The position numbers were made by a program, and so were the translations under genes. Positions 7,944 through 11,044 of a stretch of DNA of 11,044 nt are shown here, piece after piece. Origin of the DNA: Clostridia bacterium (lineage in GTDB: Bacteria > Bacillota > Clostridia > Christensenellales > Aristaeellaceae); contig CAAEEC010000015.1 in the NCBI GenBank assembly GCA_900754755.1, positions 1 through 11,044 of the forward strand, written 5' to 3'. The stretch's first letter is position 1. Every line of letters begins with the position of its first letter. Below the pieces are notes generated by a model. It made no database searches, was not told the DNA's origin, and was given only the letters and a program-made list of their open reading frames with translations.

Positions 7944-8702
7944 ATGTTGATTCACAAAGATCTGCCTTATAGCGAACAGAAAACCGACGTGCGTCTACTG
8001 GACTGGTTTGCGCCGGAAGGCGATTGCCGGGCAACGATGGTTTGGATGCACGGTGGCGGCATCGAAGGCGGGGATCGGCGCGGTTTTGATGGGATTGCCA
8101 GCCAACTCTGCGCGGTGGGCATCGGGTTTGTTTCGGTGGAATATAGCCTGTTTCCTCAGGCGCGCTATCCGGAATTTTTGCTGGATTGCGCCGCCGCGGC
8201 GGCATTTGTGCATGCGGAGTGCGCCAAAAGGCAAGAGCATCCGCGCGTATTCCTCGGCGGCTCGTCGGCAGGGGCGTATCTGGCGATGATGCTCTGCTTC
8301 GCGCGTCCCTATCTGCTGAACGCGGGAGTGTCCCCGGAGGACTTCGCGGGGGATTTCTTCGACGCGGGCCAACCGACCACGCACTTCAACGTGCTCAAAT
8401 ACCGCGGAGAAGACAGCCGCCGCTGCGTTGTGGATGAAGCCGCGCCGCTTTACCACATTTGCGACGCAAGGCCGGGCCGCCCCATTCAAATTCTTTATGC
8501 GGACGACGATATGCCCGCCCGGCCGGAACAGAACGAGGTGCTGCGCGCCACGCTGCAGCATTTTGGCTACGATATGTCTTTGGTGGAAGTCGAGGTCATG
8601 CGCGGTTATTCGCATTGCGGCTATGATAACGAAGAAGCAAACGGACGCTGGGTGCTGGCGGACCGCATAGAGCGCTTCATCAACCGGGCATTGAAGGTTT
8701 GA
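7944..8702 (+). CDS. Alpha/beta hydrolase (esterase/lipase-like)
   Basis: The 252-residue product has the marks of a soluble alpha/beta hydrolase. HGGG at 36-39 is an oxyanion-hole motif of the hormone-sensitive-lipase type. GSSAG at 106-110 is the nucleophile elbow with S108. The acid is probably one of D187-D189 in YADDDMP, and H224 in GYSHCGY is the likely catalytic histidine. No signal peptide or membrane segment is seen. The substrate is unknown; carboxylesterase or acyl-peptide hydrolase-like activity is possible. It follows proA by 18 bases with GGGAGG nine bases before the ATG, so it should be the last gene of the Nudix-proBA operon. A strong hairpin follows its stop. A link to proline synthesis is not implied by the sequence. 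Confidence 0.85.
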   Translation: MLIHKDLPYSEQKTDVRLLDWFAPEGDCRATMVWMHGGGIEGGDRRGFDGIASQLCAVGIGFVSVEYSLFPQARYPEFLLDCAAAAAFVHAECAKRQEHPRVFLGGSSAGAYLAMMLCFARPYLLNAGVSPEDFAGDFFDAGQPTTHFNVLKYRGEDSRRCVVDEAAPLYHICDARPGRPIQILYADDDMPARPEQNEVLRATLQHFGYDMSLVEVEVMRGYSHCGYDNEEANGRWVLADRIERFINRALKV

Positions 8703-8713
8703 TCGACCAAAAC

Positions 8714-8755
8714 AACGCGCCCGCAAAGCGAAAAGAAAGCTTTACGGGCGCGTTT
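8714..8755. terminator. Bidirectional rho-independent terminator between convergent operons
   Basis: Bases 8714-8729 (AACGCGCCCGCAAAGC) pair with 8739-8754 (GCTTTACGGGCGCGTT), giving a 16-base stem with a single mismatch and a 9-base A-rich loop. TTT follows on the plus strand, and the minus-strand transcript would continue as GTTGTTTT. It lies 11 bases after the hydrolase stop and 1 base beyond the stop of the convergent dipeptidase gene, so it can end both transcripts. Confidence 0.9.
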
Positions 8756-8756
8756 C

Positions 8757-9365
8757 TCATTCAATGGGAGAATCAAAGTACGTATCGGGATAGGGCTCAT
8801 TTTCCAGGCGGTAATGCCACCATTCATTTTCGTAAGGCGCAAACCCACAGGAACCCATCAATTCTTTTAGGTGGGCGCGGTTTTGCGCGGCTTCCGGCGA
8901 AATTCCCGGCGCGCCATGGTGCGAGCGCACATCCATCAGGTCGAAATCCCCGCCCATCTCCAGGAGCGCTCCCGTATCCAGGCGGTACAGCGTCAGGTCT
9001 ACGGTACTGCCCCGGCTGTGGCCGGAACGCGCGGCGATATAACCCAGTTCGATCATCCGCGCGCGCTCTACATTGGGATAATGCGCCGCTTTGGTGCGCA
9101 TGTCTTCCGCTTCATGCACCCATTCTACAAACCGCCGCACCGCGCGCTGGGGCCGGTAAGCATCCCATACGAACAAGCCCAGCCCTTCGCCCTGCGCGCG
9201 GATGGCAACGTCGCGCAGGGCGTTTGCCAGCTGCACCGTTCCCACCACGCGGTTGGCGCGGTACCCGTCCACGGGGGCACCCGTGAAATTGTCCGCCGTG
9301 GCATACTTGGCGTCCCATTTCAGAGCGGGCACCGCCGTTTCCAGATAGACAAATCCCGGCTGCAT
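8757..9365 (-). CDS. vanX-like: VanX-type D-alanyl-D-alanine dipeptidase (peptidase family M15D)
   Basis: This 202-residue protein is predicted to be a zinc dipeptidase that splits D-Ala-D-Ala in the cytoplasm. All residues known to matter in VanX occur here at the same numbers: R71 (WDAYRP), zinc ligands H116 and D123 (GHSRGSTVDL), catalytic E181 and zinc ligand H184 (EWWHY). The start (VPALKWDAKYATADNFTG), DLTLYRLDTG at 123-132 and the end (EPYPDTYFDSP) also follow VanX as I remember it, with the same total length and no visible gaps. No signal peptide is seen. The ATG follows the pepC stop as TGATATG and no clear ribosome site is present, so translation is probably coupled to pepC. No ligase or dehydrogenase genes of the vanHA type flank it. 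A role in recycling wall-derived or medium D-Ala-D-Ala is more likely than glycopeptide resistance, but this is inference. Confidence 0.92.
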   Translation of the reverse strand: MQPGFVYLETAVPALKWDAKYATADNFTGAPVDGYRANRVVGTVQLANALRDVAIRAQGEGLGLFVWDAYRPQRAVRRFVEWVHEAEDMRTKAAHYPNVERARMIELGYIAARSGHSRGSTVDLTLYRLDTGALLEMGGDFDLMDVRSHHGAPGISPEAAQNRAHLKELMGSCGFAPYENEWWHYRLENEPYPDTYFDSPIE

Positions 9366-9366
9366 A

Positions 9367-10698
9367 TCAGGCGAGCGAGCCCATCGGATCCCAGGGCTTC
9401 AGCACGATCGGTTCCTGCTCAAAGGCCTTTTGCATTTCTGGCGTGAGGTATTTGCGGTTGACGACGATCTGGTAGTTGTATTCATCGAACCATTCGTCCG
9501 TCATCAGATAATAGCCCTTTTGGCCGCTCTTTTCGCTCCAGCTGTTTTCCACCTTCCAGCGGGTGGGCTTGCCATCCACGAGGTTGACGCCCAGGAACAC
9601 CATGGCGTGCGTCATCAGGCTGGTGGCATAATCCAGGCGCTGGGCCTTGTTCATGCCAAAATGCACGTTGAGCAGCGATTCATAATCGAACGTCTTCATG
9701 CCCATAATGCCCAGGTCGCGCTGGAGCATCTGGCCCACGTCGCAGCCGAACCACACGGGCTGCCCGTCGCTCAGTTGGGCGATGGCCAGCTTCTTCAATT
9801 CTTCGCTGGGCAGGTTCAGATATTTCACTTTGCGGCCGCCCACCACGTTGCCCAGGTACTGCACCGTGTATGTCTTCCAATAGGGCTTGTCCGCCGTGGG
9901 CGCATTGATGATGGAAACGTAATCGTCCATCGCGTGGCCCACATACTTCTTCACAAACTCCAGCGGAGTGATGTTTTCATCGCGATAGTAGTTCTTGTCT
10001 TCATCGCGGTATTCAAAGGTGAACGTCTTCGGCGGCTCGCCCAGCGCGATGCACAGCATGCGATACACTTCGTTGAGCATGCCTTCCTTGCGGGCGCGCA
10101 GCGCGTCCGCGCTTTCGCCGGCCTTGTGCGCTTCGCGCAGAACCAGCGCGTCTTCGCGCAGCTTGCGGGTGATCAGCATGTTCATTACGCCGGTGTTGGA
10201 GGAGTGGAAGGTTTCGGGCATGATGGCCTTTGGCACGCAGCCATATTTGTCCACCAGCGCGCAGAACATATCCCACTGCCCGCCATCTTGCACCGGAGAG
10301 GCGATCAGGTGCTGGATCAGGCGGCCATCCGTCGGCTCATCAAGCGTATCCAGGATGGACTCCAGGAAATAATTGGATTTTTCCAGCTTATCCCAGAACA
10401 TCTGGTAATTCTGCGAAAGCTCGAAGGTCTTGAGGTTCAGCTTTTTCATGATTTCAAAGCGAAGCGTATTGAGTCCGGCAAACAGCCAGCAGCGGCCAGA
10501 AGACTTCTGGTCGGTCACATCGCCCGTTTCCAGCTCGAGGGAGAAGATCATGGGGTTATCGATCGCTTCTTTTTGGTTTTCCGCCGCAGCGGACAGGCCG
10601 CTCTTTACCACGGCTTTTTGGGCCACCTGGTTGGCGCGCTCGGCGGCAAAAGCGGTGCTGAAGCTGCTGAGCATGCTTTCAGAAATGTTGGTATTCAT
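9367..10698 (-). CDS. pepC: Aminopeptidase C (bleomycin hydrolase family, C1B)
   Basis: The 443-residue product is a papain-like cysteine aminopeptidase that removes N-terminal amino acids from peptides in the cytoplasm and, in this family, works as a hexamer. The catalytic residues are C70 in DQKSSGRCW, H364 in MTHAMVFLG and N385 in WKVENSWS, with Q64 as the oxyanion glutamine. The C-terminal tail EPIVLKPWDPMGSLA matches the arm that in bleomycin hydrolases lies in the active-site cleft and restricts activity to aminopeptidase. Length fits the family (about 440-450). The ATG at 10698 has AAAGGAG eight bases upstream. An in-frame ATG at 10791 is rejected because a promoter (10730-10758) lies between the two. 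It is followed after one base by the VanX-type gene, forming a two-gene peptidase operon. No secretion signal is seen. Confidence 0.96.
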   Translation of the reverse strand: MNTNISESMLSSFSTAFAAERANQVAQKAVVKSGLSAAAENQKEAIDNPMIFSLELETGDVTDQKSSGRCWLFAGLNTLRFEIMKKLNLKTFELSQNYQMFWDKLEKSNYFLESILDTLDEPTDGRLIQHLIASPVQDGGQWDMFCALVDKYGCVPKAIMPETFHSSNTGVMNMLITRKLREDALVLREAHKAGESADALRARKEGMLNEVYRMLCIALGEPPKTFTFEYRDEDKNYYRDENITPLEFVKKYVGHAMDDYVSIINAPTADKPYWKTYTVQYLGNVVGGRKVKYLNLPSEELKKLAIAQLSDGQPVWFGCDVGQMLQRDLGIMGMKTFDYESLLNVHFGMNKAQRLDYATSLMTHAMVFLGVNLVDGKPTRWKVENSWSEKSGQKGYYLMTDEWFDEYNYQIVVNRKYLTPEMQKAFEQEPIVLKPWDPMGSLA

Positions 10699-10729
10699 GA
10701 AATGCGCTCCTTTCCTTCTGTTCTTGCAT

Positions 10730-10758
10730 ATGATACCACAAAATTCCTTTCTGCGCAA
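10730..10758 (-). promoter_or_regulatory. Promoter of the pepC operon
   Basis: On the minus strand TTGCGC (10753-10758) and TATCAT (10730-10735) are 17 bases apart. The -10 box is preceded by TGG, giving an extended -10 (TGGTATCAT). The -35 box is poor, so the extended -10 would carry the promoter. Transcription would begin near 10723, about 25 bases before the pepC ATG. Confidence 0.65.
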
Positions 10759-10811
10759 TTCCCGCCGCAAAAAAATAGCGCTATTTTGCATACGCCCTGC
10801 GCGAATTCCCG
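10751..10811. repeat. Direct repeat pair flanking a palindrome in the pepC/membrane-gene spacer
   Basis: CTGCGCAATTCCCG at 10751-10764 recurs as CTGCGCGAATTCCCG at 10797-10811, with one extra G. The first copy overlaps the pepC -35 box and the second ends one base before the -35 box of the divergent membrane-protein gene. The 16-bp palindrome lies between the copies, 7 and 9 bases from them. The arrangement suggests binding sites for one regulator at both promoters, but chance or a small duplication is possible. Confidence 0.5.
10772..10787. promoter_or_regulatory. Perfect 16-bp palindrome, candidate operator
   Basis: AAAATAGCGCTATTTT is fully self-complementary and lies between the pepC promoter and the divergent promoter at 10813-10841. 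Its core AGCGCT resembles the centre of LacI/GalR-family operators, including catabolite-responsive elements, but the outer bases do not match a good cre site. With no loop and a weak stem it is a poor terminator, so an operator is the better reading. The binding protein is unknown. Confidence 0.4.
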
Positions 10812-10812
10812 T

Positions 10813-10841
10813 TTGACGAACGCCGCGTTTTCGGTTATAAT
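10813..10841 (+). promoter_or_regulatory. Strong sigma-A-type promoter of the membrane-protein gene
   Basis: TTGACG (10813-10818) and a perfect TATAAT (10836-10841) are exactly 17 bases apart. Transcription would start near 10848, leaving a leader of about 30 bases with GAGAGGAG eight bases before the ATG at 10878. This is the closest match to consensus in the window. Confidence 0.85.
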
Positions 10842-10877
10842 AAAGGGGACATCAGATCTGCGAGAGGAGCCTTGCAT

Positions 10878-11044
10878 ATGGCGAAAGAAAAAACCGGAAA
10901 ATCGGTTTCCGTTTGGAATTGGATTGGCACGCTGCTGCTGGCAGCTATCCCAGTGGTGAATCTCATAACGATGATTGTGCTCATCATCAAGGCGCGCACG
11001 CGCACACGCAGGAACTTTGCCATAGCCGCTCTGGCGCTGGAAAT
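10878..11044 (+). CDS. Membrane protein of unknown function, 3' end outside the window
   Basis: The ATG at 10878 has GAGAGGAG eight bases upstream and a near-consensus promoter before that. Fifty-five codons are visible before the window ends, all open. The protein begins with a short Lys-rich hydrophilic stretch (residues 1-11). A hydrophobic segment follows at about 13-37 (WNWIGTLLLAAIPVVNLI and onward), then a basic turn at 38-45 (KARTRTRR) and the start of a second hydrophobic segment at about 46. The pattern suggests a small membrane protein with at least two helices and the basic turn on the cytoplasmic side. It recalls small uncharacterised membrane proteins common in Clostridia, but I do not recognise a named family. 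Confidence 0.75.
   Translation, partial: MAKEKTGKSVSVWNWIGTLLLAAIPVVNLITMIVLIIKARTRTRRNFAIAALALE

Noticed and set aside
8757..9365. A glycopeptide-resistance (van) operon
   Set aside because: Only the dipeptidase is present. No D-Ala-D-Lac ligase, lactate dehydrogenase or two-component regulator is found in the window.
10772..10787. Terminator reading of the AT-rich palindrome
   Set aside because: It has no loop, a weak stem, and lies between divergent promoters where no gene ends.
10699..10791. Longer N-terminus for PepC from the ATG at 10791
   Set aside because: It would cross the pepC promoter and the palindrome. The ATG at 10698 has a good ribosome site and gives the normal family length.
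1..11044. CRISPR arrays, tRNA or rRNA genes, insertion sequences, prophage or integrase genes
   Set aside because: No regularly spaced repeats, cloverleaf-like sequences, transposase or integrase proteins were seen on either strand.

Overview
The window looks like chromosomal DNA from a fairly GC-rich low-G+C-lineage bacterium (Bacillota, most likely a Clostridia-type anaerobe). The reasons are strong AAGGAGG-type ribosome sites, sigma-A promoters with good TATAAT boxes, short intergenic gaps, a fused E1 alpha-beta 2-oxoacid dehydrogenase, a bleomycin-hydrolase-type PepC and a VanX-type dipeptidase. No mobile element, CRISPR array, tRNA or rRNA was seen, and nothing indicates that the window is plasmid or phage DNA. 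The species assignment is inference.

Region 1 (1-5279, minus strand) is a complete three-gene operon for a 2-oxoacid or acetoin dehydrogenase complex. It is transcribed right to left from an extended -10 promoter near 5318-5347. The order is E2 (lipoyl acyltransferase), E3 (dihydrolipoyl dehydrogenase), then a single 821-residue protein carrying both E1 alpha and E1 beta. A perfect GC-rich hairpin at 1-26 ends it. Together the three proteins would decarboxylate or cleave a substrate with TPP, pass the acyl group to lipoate and CoA, and return electrons to NAD+. The substrate (pyruvate, acetoin or a branched-chain 2-oxoacid) cannot be read from the sequence.

Region 2 (5453-8702, plus strand) is a divergent four-gene operon: a Nudix hydrolase starting at GTG, proB (short form without PUA domain), proA, and an alpha/beta hydrolase. 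The first two junctions are ATGA overlaps. ProB and ProA make glutamate-5-semialdehyde for proline synthesis; proC is not in the window. A long bidirectional hairpin at 8714-8755 ends this operon and the convergent one.

Region 3 (8757-10698, minus strand) is a two-gene peptidase operon: pepC (cysteine aminopeptidase C) followed one base later by a 202-residue VanX-type D-Ala-D-Ala dipeptidase. No vanH or vanA ligase gene lies next to it within the window.

Region 4 (10699-11044) is a divergent promoter region with a perfect 16-bp palindrome and a near-identical direct repeat lying beside the two promoters. A strong promoter then drives a membrane protein gene cut off by the window edge.

The window is mostly ordinary metabolism. 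The points most worth a second look are the orphan VanX-type gene coupled to pepC, the E2-E3-E1 fusion operon with tandem E3-binding-like segments, the Nudix-proBA coupling, and the two divergent regulatory spacers.
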